A DNA stretch of 64,000 bases from Medicago truncatula. Its lineage: Eukaryota; Streptophyta; Magnoliopsida; Fabales; Fabaceae. Position numbers and translations under genes: made by a program. The notes under the pieces were generated by a model, which made no database searches, was not told the DNA's origin, and saw only the letters and a list, made by a program, of their open reading frames with translations. The DNA lies in contig NC_053046.1 in NCBI RefSeq assembly GCF_003473485.1, positions 3,358,001 through 3,422,000 of the forward strand, read 5' to 3'. Below are positions 1-12,394 of this stretch, one piece after another; position 1 is the first letter of the stretch; every line of letters starts with the position of its first letter.

Positions 1-97
1 TTTGGAGTATAACTCACAGAAACCATTTATGGATTTATACATAGTGCATAAGGATTTCCTTACGCACCATAACCGCAGCCGGAGTGAAGTGTCCAGA

Positions 98-185
98 AAT
101 CTTAACTCAACTAGTAAAATGTAGAAATTGTTAGACCAGACGTCATGACCGGGGTTCGAATCCCAGCACCTCCACTTATGTGTGA
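98..185 (+). mobile_element. tRNA-derived SINE remnant
   Basis: A box A-like stretch (cttaactcaactagtaaa) is followed about 45 bp later by a box B-like GGGGTTCGAATCCC. That is the internal RNA polymerase III promoter layout of tRNA-derived SINEs. The rest does not fold as a tRNA cloverleaf, so this is not called as a tRNA gene. The ends are not defined. Confidence 0.4.
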
Positions 186-835
186 GCAAAATAGAACAAA
201 GTTTTCAGTTTATTGTTTTCAAATTTTACGGTGATCAATTGAATACAATTCTCATTTTAGTATTTAAGAATCAGTTAATGGAATGAAATATATTTTTCAT
301 TTTTTTATTATCGTTATTTTCATGGGCGGCTTTAAGGCCCGACTAGCCTGGACAGTTATCCAGGCTCTGGCCCAAATTTTTTGCAATTTCTTATGTAAAT
401 TCTCTGAATTTTTTTATATAATCCCCTATAAATTGGGAAATTTCTTTAGCTTTTTGATTATTTGCTTTCAATTTTTTATGTAAACCTCCTTGAATGTGTT
501 GCAATTTTTTTGCCCAGACTTTATAATAATCCTGGCTCCGCAACTGTATTTTCAACTTACAAATTTTATTGGAGAAATGAAAGGAGGAAGAGATGAGAGA
601 TAGAGTTAGACATAAAGGAGATGGAGGTAGGAAGAGAATGGAGAGAGTGAAAAGGGGGGAAAGGAGGATAGTTGGAGAGATAGGGAGGAAGAGAAATCAG
701 AGAGGGGGGCAGAGAAGTGAAGTGAGGTGAGGAAAAGTTGAAAATAAATTAGAATATTTGGATATATGGGCTGGCTTCTAAAAGTTGTTTGTCATACGGG
801 CTAGATTAACGGTCCGTTTATCTTCTTTTTTTAAA

Positions 836-1655
836 GAGGATTGCTTTTTAGGCCCCCTCAATATCTCTTTAGGCCCCCTAAAAATACAAAAATAACCTTT
901 ATACGACTTCCGGTAGATAAATACCGGTAGTTCATTTTAATTTTTCTCATTTTGCACCTCCGGTATGTACATACCGAAGGCACATTTTCAACTACATGTA
1001 TGAAATTATCAGATGGTTTACCGGGGTCCAAATCTTCTATAAGTTTGCATATAGTGGAAAACGTGACAAGATCCTTAACTCCGTTCAATATGGATGGTCA
1101 TTGGTCAATCTTTTATTGATACTAGGAATGAGAGCCATGAAACTGATGCTTCAGTAGTTGCAGATTCTTTCACTTCCGAGTCTCTTATCTTGACAGAAAC
1201 CATCGACGTATATCTGGCAAACGCACCTTATAAGAGGAAAGTAAGCCCTGCAAATGCTGAGGAATTCAACCATTCTAGCACCTCCAGGAAAAATTTAGTT
1301 ATCATGATCTTTCTCATAGGTCATAATTTTTATTCTTTACATGTTTGCTAGTTTTACCAAATATTGCATTGCTCTATATAGGAAGAAAACAAGTACTGAT
1401 GATGCCAATGGACCTAAGACACAAAAGAGGTTGCAATTGCAAAAGGTCTAAGTGTACAAAAAATACTGTGAATGTTTTCAATTTAATAATTCCAACAGTT
1501 TGAAAATGTGCCTTCGGTATGTACATACCGGAGGTGCAAAATGAGAAAAATTAAAATGAACTACCGGTATTTATCTACCGGAAGTCGTATAAAGGTTATT
1601 TTTGTATTTTTAGGGGGTCTAAAGAGATATTGAGGGGGCCTAAAAAGCAATCCTC
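836..1655. mobile_element. MULE-type non-autonomous element, copy 1 (820 bp)
   Basis: The ends GAGGATTGCTTTTTAGG and CCTAAAAAGCAATCCTC begin inverted repeats of about 160 bp that contain palindromic CCGGTA motifs. Perfect 9-bp direct repeats TTTTTTAAA flank it (827-835 and 1656-1664), the size expected for Mutator-like transposition. The core has a reading stretch with possible splice sites (about 1094-1450, +) and another on the minus strand (858-1088). They resemble captured host-gene pieces (Pack-MULE), but I cannot name the donor. A second copy lies at 17744-18563 and seems to differ at one base. Confidence 0.85.
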
Positions 1656-1664
1656 TTTTTTAAA

Positions 1665-4108
1665 TTGCTATTTAGGCTTTTAAAATTGCTCTCAACCACT
1701 CCGAAGTAATCCATTCCAAATACTCTCGACAGAAGTTAACTGTCGCTCGGTCTTGAACAAAAGTTAACTTCCGTTACAAATGTTTATTAAATTTCCCAAC
1801 GGCATCACTTAAGTGTCGTTCATTCCGTTTTGGTTACTTTCTCGTCCAATATTGGATCGTGTTTGTGCATGGAGAGTTGGGGAATTCTTCATAACATAAA
1901 ATTAGCAAATGTAGACTCCGACTCAACTGTGGCAATCAAGTTATTGCAGCATTGAACACCATGCTTCTCAACTAGTTAAAACAATCCATTGTCTAGTTTA
2001 AAGGGTACGGTGATTTGGTGGCAACGCATTCTATGGGAGGCTCAATATAATTTATCAGTTATTGATAATCTCAAAGTTTTTTAATCAGTTCCAAATTTGA
2101 GCATAAAAAGGGTATTTAAACTTTTCATCAAACAACATTTGGAAAATAGAAATGCACAATTGTTTCATAAAAAAAAAAAAGATGATTTATCATGCAAGAT
2201 TCTCGTTATTGGCATCGTTAGTCTATTAATTTTATGCAAATAGATAACGACAAGAACTATGGGATTGTTCAATAGGTAAAAAGTTAAAAACACAGCTGAA
2301 AAAGGAACGTTAAAAATTTGCAATTGTTGTTGGGATACAACAACAGTTAGCTTTTTTTTTTTTTTTGAGCAAAACAACAGTTACCTACCTTTGGGGCATC
2401 TACGTGTTTTTGGGGTGGCTGAGAGCAATTTTCCTTTCTTTCTTCTTCTTAGAAACGGTTCGTTTATTTTAAAAGACTGATCTTTGTAGCACAAATGCAT
2501 ATGTGCTCATTAGTCTTTTTTATGTTACAAACAAAAGATCAATAAAACACGAAGAGAAAAATCAGATGTCTCGTTATCGACTCGAGTATTGGTCTCTTAG
2601 TATAGTAAGTTCTAACTCCTAAGCACCTAAGCTTGTGAGAATATTAGGGATACCTGCTAAAGATCAAAGATCGTAATTATGATGAGTTAGAAAACCAAAA
2701 ACATCGCATAAAGGTGATTAATTAAATTCGTAATAATGTATGATTTACAATAACTTTATTAAAAAAAGATTTAGATTAGCTTGACGTAGGAGAATGCTAT
2801 GCAAATTAAGCTCAAGTGATTTATGGACGAACTGTTCAAGATAATCTAAGTTTGATTCATGCGTAGAACAATTTTTTATCATGTTTTACTTACCTTCCGG
2901 TCAAACTTCAGATTACCAGGGTTTCTTTTCCCTAAAAATTGAAGGGATAAAACTAAAAAAAAAAACTAATTCTAAACAAAAAGATTAACAACTCATGTTG
3001 CATGGATTTTCAATTCATCCAAGCAACTAGTGCCCTAAAATTACCTTCCTCCATGGGAACAACACAAAAGGCGTGAAGCATAGGTGTGTCTCTATCATTG
3101 TGTGTCTATTTCCATTCTAAGGAAATGGGCAAATCACTCATGAGACTGCTCATCGACGAGTTGGAAGAAGAAGAGGGAAACCTTGAACTACAATTTATGG
3201 GGTTCTATTGTTTATGTTTATGCAGTGATTTTTGGGGATGATTTAATTTTTTTTCTTTTTAGGGATTTGATTTGCATGCAGAATGCATAATTATAGTTTC
3301 TGGGGTTCTATTGTTCTTGCCTTTTGGCCTTTTTTTATACGACAATTTGGTAGAAAAAAATATGCTAAAAGCTTCAGACAACAGCAGAATCTTCAATGGT
3401 GTAGTGGATGAAGATGATCATCTTTAACCAGAGTTTTTACTTTAACAGAACAATAACGGTGTTAAATTAAAAAGGGAGGTATATCTCTATTTTGAAAATC
3501 TTAAGGGAGGTTAATGTCTATTATAAAACTAGACAGGGTGTTAGTGTCATTTAAAGAAACTTCAGGGTAGGTCATTGTACCAATCAGATCTTGGATATAA
3601 ACGAATTTGTCTTTTACTAGCGTTCAGAGAGGGGTTTGAAACCTGTATATGTGGTGTTTGGATTTTGGGTTTTATAATCATAATTGAGTAGATAGCCACG
3701 ATTGAACTATGGCTAAAACGACCATGACTCTTTTTCCGAAGTTTAGAATCCAGATTGGTGAGAAAAATAGTTAGTTACGGTTGAACCTTTGCTAAAAACA
3801 CTGGCTAATTTTTTTCTTCTTTCAAAATAGGGGAAATCTCATTTCGAATTATAGAATCCGAAAATTCGAGGCCATTTTTAGAATTGCAAAGGAGGCATGA
3901 GAAGGATGGAGGGTGGGAAAAGAAATTTTCAATATTAAACTATAAAAATATACAGATCTGTTTAGTACAGCTTCTTTCAATTGCAAGCCCATTAAGCTTG
4001 GCCTTACGCTATCTTCTGCAAACGAAGAGCTTACGTTTGATCCTTAATGAAAATGATAGTAAAAAACTTTTAATATTTTAGTAAAGAAATTATGTAATAA
4101 TACTTTAA
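1665..4108. other. AT-rich intergenic DNA, no gene seen
   Basis: Only short open stretches occur here, with poly-A/T runs (2169-2180, 2352-2366) and no protein homology that I recognise. No repeat with clear ends was found. Confidence 0.5.
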
Positions 4109-4294
4109 GAGTGATATTAACTTGTGCCCTTAGAGCACATGTTAAACATTAAATTTTTGCCACTAATGGTAAGTATTAATTGAAATAAATTAATATTAGA
4201 TTTTTTAAGCAATAAATTAACGCAATTTCTAAAACATAATTTCTATTAATGAAATCCTTAACATGTGCCCTAAGGACGCAAGTTAACATTTCCC
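4109..4294. mobile_element. MULE-type foldback MITE (186 bp)
   Basis: Imperfect inverted repeats pair ATTAACTTGTGCCCTTAG at the left with its inverse at 4259-4294. Flanking 9-bp direct repeats ATACTTTAA lie at 4100-4108 and 4295-4303. The termini resemble the element at 57461-57643, so both probably belong to one MITE family. Confidence 0.7.
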
Positions 4295-4303
4295 ATACTT
4301 TAA

Positions 4304-7300
4304 GTATCATTTGAAAAATGAGAATGTTTGGAACATTTCTAAGTTTTTATTTTAAATTTGGTACATGTTTAAGGTCGACACTGAGTTTTTTTTATGAAAA
4401 AAAGAATGTGTGATAAATTTATTTGTGTTCTGCTTTTTGAAAAAAAAATTGATAACAGAAAATCTAAGAATTTTGGATTTAAAATTAAAAGAATTTGAAA
4501 ATTTTTAATTCTGAATTGTTTAGTTTTCCAAATTGCCGGCATATTTTTTTTTTTCAGGATATTTATTGTACTTTAAATATGGGACAAAAGTGAAATAGGA
4601 TATTTATTGTATTTTACATATGGGACAAAATTGAAATTTAGGAATATTAAGAAAGAGATTATGGTTTAGATATTTCAATTTATTTTGTAATATTTTTTCA
4701 TTATTGACCTAATTCAAAGACTTGACATTTTTGTGAATATCGCAATTTGTCATAATTTAAAATTAAAATTTCAAATATGATTTGAATGGTTGGTGGTCTA
4801 ATCCTATTTGTTGTCTTGATATTATGTTTCGTTGATGGTGTTTCGAAGTTTTTGTTGGTGGTATTGTTTTTTCTATTCTTGTAGGTTGGTTACGTTGCAT
4901 TGACTATTTTATTCTATTCTTTAAACACCTTATGCTAGAATAATTTGTAATACATAATTTTTGTTTGGCTTTTAAAAAATAATCATAAGATATCCCCTAT
5001 AAACTTAAATCAATTTTGACTACTTACATCATTTTCGTTTAGACATATAGTATCAATTTTTAGTCATGTCAAGAGGAGCAACTTGCAAAACACAAGTTGA
5101 GATTTACTAGCTATAGGACTGAATTGATTTCTCTCTCAAAAAAAAAAAAAAGGACTGAATTGGTTTCACAATTAAGTGAAATGACTAGAGAACACAATTG
5201 GTTTTATTTATTGATTATTACTTTTTCCATTTGTTTGAGAAATCAAGTATTTTCTTTGAAGAGACGTCATCCCACAATGATTATTTTATAATGGCAACAA
5301 AAAATATTGTAAATTAATTCCTTCCACATTATCTCCTTTATAGTAACATGTAGTAGTGCTTATCATCTAACGATTGTTTAGTCTTAAAAAAAAAAACAAA
5401 ATCTTACAATTGTTTAACCATGTGGTTATTATTATCCCTTGATGGGTGTAAGGATGATTATTTGCATTGAATTGAAATTGTGGGAAGTTATGAGTATTAG
5501 ATTTCTTATCTCTCATAAAGTGTTTGCTACTTATGTATGAAAATCTTTAAAGTACGGGTACCCTACATACACTAACACAAATGTTAAGAAACCAAAATTG
5601 CAAAATTCTATTGGCAAGAAGAGAAGATTGATGTTGGACGAATCAAAATGAGGAAAAGGATCACTCTTTGTTTGGATTTGGATTGTAGCATCTTTATTAT
5701 GATTGAATTGAAATAATAGAGGGAATCCCCTTGCTTTGCATGGTGTGATGAATGAAGTAGCTAGCTAGCACAGATTTAGAAGTCCTTTCCATCTTTTTTT
5801 CATTTTAGCTTGCTCCATCATTATTATAGAGGTTGAGATTGAGTCTCCTATCATATCATATTAGCAAAGTCAAGAGGTACACCTCAATTTCCACTTTTAC
5901 AAATTTTATATTTTATATATCAACTAAAAGTATTTGTGGACAACTCTGATCATCACTTTTTTTCTCAATAATATAAGCTTTTCTACAATAGAGTTTTGTT
6001 TTTTGTATATTAATTTTTTCTTTTGTGTCAATGTCACTTAGTCATAATCATAAAAATTGGATCTTAAAAAAATAATCATACAATTCGAAAGTTTCTTTTT
6101 TGTTTTCCCTTTTTTATAAAGGATTAATAATTAGCAATCTACTGCACCCTTCGATCTCTATATATAAGAGAAAGTTTCGTCAACAAAAGTTGATGTACCT
6201 AGTTTAAAATTTGGATCAGATACATCAATTTTTATTAACCTAATTTTCTCTTATATATAAAAGACCAGAGGATGCATGTGATAAAAGATTTACATGGTGA
6301 TGATTTACGATTATGGACCAATACATCCTCATTTGTTTTAAATGTTCTTGTTAAATTATTTAATTAGTGATTAATCACTATTTTTAAGTGACATTGACAC
6401 ATCTAATCACTTAACTTGATTTCACGTAACAATTTAGTTATTTATCTTTTTTCATGTCATTTTGAGTTTTTACTTATGTTAACATATGAATTTTTAAGTT
6501 TCAAACATATGGTTTTCTTTTAGGGCATACCATATATTTAAGACCGAGAGTTCATGAAAAAAGAAAAGCATAGACTTAAAGTTTGAAATTTATAGACCAA
6601 CATAGATGAATGATCAAAATAACGTGGAAAAAAAAAAAATAAATCGTTAGGTAAAATTAAGTTAAAATACTGCATGAGCATTTTTACCCATTTATCTATC
6701 ACAATCTCATTGTATTTTTCATAGACCAACACTTCATTAAACAAACTACCAACATTTTAAAATAAGACGGGAATTCATCATAAGTGTTTATGTTTAGGCA
6801 GGACAGGTCCAATAATCTACAAAAGTAAGTGAGAGTTAAAATAAGTTTTCTGTCTGCATGAGATATTTTGTTGGTTTTAATGACCTTACTCTTAAATCAA
6901 TCATATATTTAAAGACGGAGGAAAGGAAGTAAATAATAAGCGACAAATTAGATGATCGTGTTTTCCAACTGGTAAGCTTTTGTTCTGCGTCTGGACCAAC
7001 CCTTCATCCCACTAATCGGGTGGTTTTTCTTTAATTGAAATGAAAGGGATGTTAGAAAAAAAACAATTATTTTATTGTGTGCACTCAAGAGTAATTAAGC
7101 ATCCGTATCCCTATTATGTACAAACCAAACCCAAAAACAAAATTAAAAAGAAAGACCTCATGCCTCAAGAATCTGTATCTGCCTCCACACTCTCTTTCGG
7201 TGGTATACTGCAATTTCTTCACTCAGATATGATCGAGTGAGTATCTTCTTTTCTTGTGTCTGTTAAAGTTGTACTTCATGCCTAAATTCCCTAAATCCAA

Positions 7301-7326
7301 CATCTTTCAAATATTCCTTAAACTTA
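4304..7326. other. AT-rich intergenic DNA with one small foldback
   Basis: No coding region is recognisable. The region contains a foldback sequence at 6160-6262 (listed separately) and a region of A- and T-runs. Short open frames lack family resemblance or splice context. Confidence 0.45.
6160..6262. repeat. Small foldback (MITE-like) sequence
   Basis: About 40 bp starting at tatataagagaaagtttcg pairs imperfectly with the inverse ending at ttttctcttatatataa. The spacer is about 20 bp. No clear target duplication was found, so the superfamily is unknown. Confidence 0.45.
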
Positions 7327-7607
7327 CTCCCTCCGTCACTAAATAATAGTCGTTTAAGTCTGATGGGCACGGTTATTAAGGAAATTATTAATTATGTTGA
7401 TTTTGATGGTAAAATTAGTACCCCATTATTTATTAAAACACCCTTATTAAATGTAGTTGGTGAAGTAATTAAGTTGGATGAAGTTCAATAAATAAGGATA
7501 TTATAATGGAAAAAAATAATAAATGCTGCATTGGTATTCTAAAATGACAATTATTTTGAGAAAAAGAAAAATAGATAAAAAAGACAATTATTGTGAGACG
7601 GAGGGAG
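7327..7607. mobile_element. Stowaway-type MITE (281 bp)
   Basis: The element starts CTCCCTCCGTCAC and ends with the inverse GACGGAGGGAG, flanked by TA on both sides (7325-7326 and 7608-7609). CTCCCTCCGT termini with a TA duplication are diagnostic of Stowaway (Tc1/mariner) MITEs of plants. It has no coding capacity. Confidence 0.88.
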
Positions 7608-7609
7608 TA

Positions 7610-8730
7610 ATTATCTTTAGATGGTGTTGGTTTGGGACGTTGGAGGATGTTCCTCTTCAAACTTTTTGAATTTACTCTGATGCAAATTTAAATGGGCTGG
7701 TTTAAATTTTTAAAAAACCAAATATTTTGAATATCGTCAATAAGATATACATCACAAATAAAGAATTTAAGATGTATACAAATTAAATTGAATTTTTTTT
7801 TTTACTAAAACTATTTTGATATCGAATTTAATTCATCAGAAATGATAAATAAACACAACTTTTTGGACAAATACTAGACACCATGGGCAGTTAAGTAATT
7901 TCGGATTTAAAATATAAGGACAATTTTGTCATTCTATTCCCATCCTCCTCTTCGTCCCTATTCTCTGCGACCTTCTCTTCTTCTTCCACCACCACCGGAA
8001 CTTCTTCCTCACCCTTCTTCTCCTTCTTTTTCAGAGTTTACTCCAACTTCTTCCTGTGTTGACTCCGACTACTACCTAGAACTTCTTCTTCCCGTTTTCA
8101 CTATACTGATCCACATCTATGTCGACCGCTTTTCCGCCAAATACTCCCTACCCTTCAGATATGTGCTCTTGAACCACTTTCACACCGCCGGTGCAATCGG
8201 AATCGAAGTTTATTGGTTCTCCTTTATTTGGATCGGACTCTCCTAATCTTCTCCCACAGTGATTCGTTCAATAACAACACAAGGGTTATTTCTTTCACAC
8301 CGCCGGAGAACAACGACGGTGAAAGAGAGGTCGTCGGCGAGTGACAGAGAAGAGGAAGATGATAGAGTAACAGAGGAAGAGGGTGAGTGAGAAAGGAAAA
8401 AAAAAAACAGTAGTGAACAGTGCAATACATATATGGTGTCGTATTTGTGTTTGTTGTTTTGTGTCTGTTTATCATTCCTGTTCATTCATAGGGATTGGTT
8501 AGAATACACAAAATTTATTTTAGCAACATGTATTTGAATATGTATTTAGCCACTTTTTAATTATCATTTGCTAAAATACTCCTTTAAAAATAATAATAAG
8601 TGAGTGTCTTATTGCAAGTACATGTGAAGTTCTTAACTTACACCCCCGCTTGTTTTTTAGAATAAGTGTTTAAACATCATGCATCTCAAAGTATATTTAA
8701 CCACTTTTAAGTTATAACTTACTAGAATAC
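7610..8730. other. Intergenic; GC-richer segment of unknown origin at 7930-8400
   Basis: Between 7930 and 8400 the base composition rises and CTTCTTCC and CACCGCCGG motifs recur, unlike the AT-rich flanks. Open frames on both strands are low-complexity (Pro/Ser/Leu-rich). The longest forward one lacks an ATG at its start. I see no family motif; a decayed gene 5' end or retroelement piece is possible. Confidence 0.35.
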
Positions 8731-9237
8731 AGGACCGTCCCTATGAAATAGGAGGCTCGGCTCTCTATTTAAAATAGGTCTCCAATAAAATAAAAACGCA
8801 ATTTTTTTGTGTAGCTAAGCTTTATTAAAAAATCAGAATCAGAAGAGTTTCTAAACATGAAACTAAATACAAAAAACTTGAGTGAAAGAGAGGTATAATT
8901 TACTAACGGTGTGATTTGGATTTGTCACTTATCCGTTGTGGGAAAGGGGAAAACGAACGGTTTATGTGAAAAAGAAATGATTGTTGTGATTCTTTCTATG
9001 AAATAGCTTTTCAAATTGACTGATTAAGTCATTATTCCAATTGGTAGTGGTTTGATGTACCAAATTTATGTCCAGATAGGAGAACTAAAGTCTAGAAAAA
9101 ACTCAAACGTGTAAAGAAGTAACATATGTATTTTTTATTTAAGTGAGGTGGGTATTACAATTAATTTTATCGGAGGCCCATAGATTTTGGAGGCCTGACT
9201 TGATTGAGCATCTTGCACTCCCTCAAAGCCGAGCATG
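8731..9237. mobile_element. Unclassified 507-bp insertion with 9-bp flanking repeats
   Basis: The direct repeats CTAGAATAC (8722-8730 and 9238-9246) bracket a segment that begins AGGACCGTCCCTATG. The flanks join into sequence similar to the nearby stretch at 8520-8620, as expected if the segment was inserted. Terminal inverted repeats are weak (GCTCGGC near both ends), so a MULE- or hAT-like origin stays open. Confidence 0.5.
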
Positions 9238-9246
9238 CTAGAATAC

Positions 9247-11159
9247 GCATTTAAAAAAAAAGTGGGTGTAACAAATCACTAATTCATATATACCAAAAAT
9301 GTAAAAAGTTTTTATGTCGTGATGCTAGGAAAGAGGAAACTGGCCTTGCATTATTCCCGTACACATGCTTGTGGAAGTTGGAACTTATGTCATCAAGTTA
9401 GCATGAGTATACTTTCAGCCTAACTTGGCATCAATAAATAATTAGTTTCAAAGTTTAATCCATCTCATTTTTTTAGTGTAAGTTTTTAGTTTCAAACTCT
9501 AATTTACTTTTAAAAATGTAAACCATTTTAGAAAGAAAAAACAAACTTGTGCAACAAAGGAAATACACTTAGTTGGTAGTATTTTATTAAATAGGTTGCA
9601 ATTATAGTATTTTCTAATTGAAACCAAAAGAAAAATTAAAAGTGTACTAGAAGTAACTTTGTGGCATCCTATGTAGGAATAACACCATCAATTGGGTATG
9701 TTAAAGAAGAAAGAATGATAGAGAAAGTTATGTTATCTTAAAATCCAGTGGCATCTAAGTATCTAGCAGATGGTGAAGGAATTTTCACTTTTAATAACAT
9801 AAGAATTTGTCCCTTTGAGTTTATAATTTTTAGATTGTAGATTAGGTTCCGTGATTCAGTTTTTTCGATCTCTTCATTAATTAATAGAAATGCATTTCAC
9901 CGCCCGATCCCATATTATTTTTTTTTCCTTTAGAATCAATATTATCTCTGTTTGACTTTAGCTATTTTTTCTTTTTTTTTTATTTGTCAAATAGTTTTAG
10001 TGGCGGAAGATCACACATTTTAAATGTAGAAAAATAGGGTGTTTGGGGTTCGAACTTCAACCCCGATATATATTATGCAATGTCAATTGAGTTATGTTTA
10101 CGAGGATGATGTTTTTACCATTTTGGACTTAAATTATAAAAATGTCATAATTCTACGATTTTACTTTATTTCTAAAGTTTTGAAAAAAGTTAATTAAAAC
10201 AATGCAAATGCTAACAAGTGGTTTCTTATTTTGGTTACACTAACAAGAGTTTCAAAAACACGCATGTATATTAAGAAATTAAGTTAGAAATGTTTTCTAT
10301 GAGGGAAAAATTAAGTTAGAGATGTTTTTTTTTTTTTTTTTAAAGTTATGCATTCAATTTTTTAAATTTTTTGATTTTTAATACAAAATTTATTATACTC
10401 CTTAACCTGCATCTTAAGGACATGACATCTTAAAAAGGAGGAAGTATTAGGTGATCAATGATTACAATTATTTATCCATACATACGTAAATATTTAAAAA
10501 AAAATAGAAAAGGTAAAATAAAAATACTGTTTATTATTTAAAATTTAATATATATTTTTTTTTTTGTCAAATAATCTTATGGCTGGAGATCGTATTTATG
10601 CAATTCAAGCATATTTTACTTTAATGATAAAAAAATAAGCAATTTTTATGAAATTAAGAATTTTAATGATTTTTTTTATATGTAACTTTTAATTTGAGAA
10701 AATAAATCAACTTTTAATTTGATGAGTGACTTATTTAACTTACTTCGACCATTTCTTCATTATCCACACTGTTACGTCATAGTTGCTCGCTTTAGTGAGA
10801 AGGAAAATAAAATAACAAACAGTTATGAAACTTAATTAAATATCTCGATTGGAGATGCTTTACAATAACACATTTAATTTAGATAGTAAGTTTTTTTGTC
10901 ATACATAGGTATGAAGTTTTCATCATCGTTTAACGAAGAATAATCTCCTCGAGGAACCCATAAGACATATATGATGAATTATCCACTTCAAACAAAAAAT
11001 CCATAGCAAAAGTCAGATATCAAACTCTTGACAATTTGCTTAAGGGAAATTAACTTGTTTTAGATAGTAAATATTATTTTGCTTTGTTTGGAAGGAATAA
11101 AACTTCTTTTGTAAGGAAATAAACTTTTGACTCTAAACCACTTCTCATAATATTTTTTT
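9247..11159. other. AT-rich intergenic DNA, no gene seen
   Basis: Long A/T runs and short open frames only. It contains the SINE remnant listed at 10000-10110. A related segment, tttttttgtcaaata, appears at 9974-9992 and 10557-10573, probably two fragments of one repeat family. Confidence 0.45.
10000..10110 (-). mobile_element. tRNA-derived SINE remnant (minus strand)
   Basis: On the minus strand, CATAACTCAATTGACA (box A-like) is followed by a box B-like GTTCGAACCCC. The same arrangement is seen at 98-185, 46140-46275 and 48411-48485. Ends and target duplications are not clear. Confidence 0.4.
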
Positions 11160-11575
11160 CGTCAAATGCATCTAAAGGTCCTTTAAGTTTTTCATTTTTC
11201 TCAAAGTGGTCATTTAAGTTTCAAAAGTCTCGAACAAGTCCTTTTTGTTTTTGAATCGTTTCAAACAAGTCCTATTGTAGATAACATAGTTGGTAATTGC
11301 TTCCTTGAACTCATATTTGGTACCAAATTTGGCTCCTAACACCCACTTAAAATTAGTCATCTTTTTAGGCATGACAAAGGGTGGATAATGCTCTTTGTTG
11401 CTATCATCTGAATCATCACCATCATTCTTAAAAGGACTTGTTTGAAACGATTCAAAAACTAAAAGGACTTGTATGGGACTTTTGAAACTTAAAGGACTTG
11501 TTTGGGACTTTTGAAACTTAAAGGACCAATTTAGGAAAAACGAAAAATTTAAAGGACCTTTAGATGCATTTGACC
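11160..11575 (-). mobile_element. MULE deletion derivative with a piece of mudrA-like transposase
   Basis: Inverted repeats of more than 100 bp (GTCAAATGCATCTAAAGG at the left, its inverse at the right) are flanked by near-identical 9-bp repeats TATTTTTTT and TATTTTTTA. Between them, minus strand 11280-11430 stays open. It encodes an acidic stretch followed by WVLGAKFGTKYEFKEAI, which matches the form of the N-terminal MuDR transposase domain (hydrophobic-G-x-x-F-x-s-x-x-E-F-K-x-A-I). No catalytic DDE region remains, so the copy is non-autonomous. Confidence 0.72.
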
Positions 11576-12184
11576 TATTTTTTATATCTCAGATTTAATA
11601 TATATGCTTTGGAACAAAAAAAATAAAAATTGATTAAATGTTATAAGAATGAATATTAATTAGAAGATAGGTTGTACGAATTTGAAAATGATTATTTTGG
11701 GGCTAAATAATCATTTTTCAAACTCTAACAAAAGTTAACTTGGTTTTTTGACTAAAATTATATTAACTTTTAAAAATAAATTAATTGAGTCACGCAAAGA
11801 TAAATGCATGAATTCCGTTTCTGAAGATCGACAAATGTTGAGTCACGCAACATGAATCTTTCTCTTTGCTTTTGGTGTGAGTAGGACCGCAATGAACCTC
11901 AAAGCTCTTATTTAAGAGATTTAATATTGTTGCATTTTGAGGATTGAATTCAAACCACCTGATTAAGCCGATAGAGATCCTTGCAATTTCATCCAAGTGA
12001 TCTTTGATGAATCCTTCACTTTTGATTTAAGAAATAATGATATAAATGCTATTGTATAAAATAATATATGAAATAAATTTCTAATGCTTTTTCAAATGCT
12101 TTACTCAACCCATGGTTCTTGCAATAATCGAAGTGCGTAGTTACTATGGTCTCTCTCTTGCATGTCCTATCACTCATCACGCAC
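11576..12184. other. Upstream region of the MATE gene
   Basis: AT-rich DNA without a second gene. It probably contains the distal promoter of the transporter gene at 12395. No regulatory motif beyond the TATA box listed next is claimed. Confidence 0.4.
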
Positions 12185-12190
12185 TATAAA
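12185..12190 (+). promoter_or_regulatory. Probable TATA box of the MATE gene
   Basis: TATAAA lies 205 bp before the start codon in a C-rich setting, which would give a leader of roughly 175 nt. Position and sequence fit a plant core promoter; no transcript evidence is available. Confidence 0.45.
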
Positions 12191-12354
12191 TCTTTCACCA
12201 ACAACCGTTTCTTCTATTGGCAGCAAAAAAAGCCTGGTTACGTTCTTCCTTAAAAAACTACAAACTCCTTAAAGATCACGAAACTCGTGCACGCTCAACC
12301 ATTCTCATTCAATACAATACATAAGTACACTAGAAAGTAGAAACACTACAAACA

Positions 12355-12372
12355 ATGTCCCCAAAATATTAA
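12355..12372 (+). promoter_or_regulatory. Short upstream ORF in the MATE leader
   Basis: ATG TCC CCA AAA TAT TAA lies 22 bp before the main ATG in sequence likely to be 5' leader. It would encode five residues. The context acaATGtcc is weak to moderate. Its effect on translation is unknown. Confidence 0.35.
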
Positions 12373-12394
12373 CTCTTCAAAAACAACAACAAAA

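Noticed and set aside
120..180. A tRNA gene
   Set aside because: Only the T-arm-like box B is good; acceptor and anticodon arms cannot be folded. A SINE remnant fits better.
7926..8246. Forward open frame of 106 codons
   Set aside because: No ATG at its start, low-complexity Pro/Ser composition at first, no motif, overlapped by equally long antisense frames.
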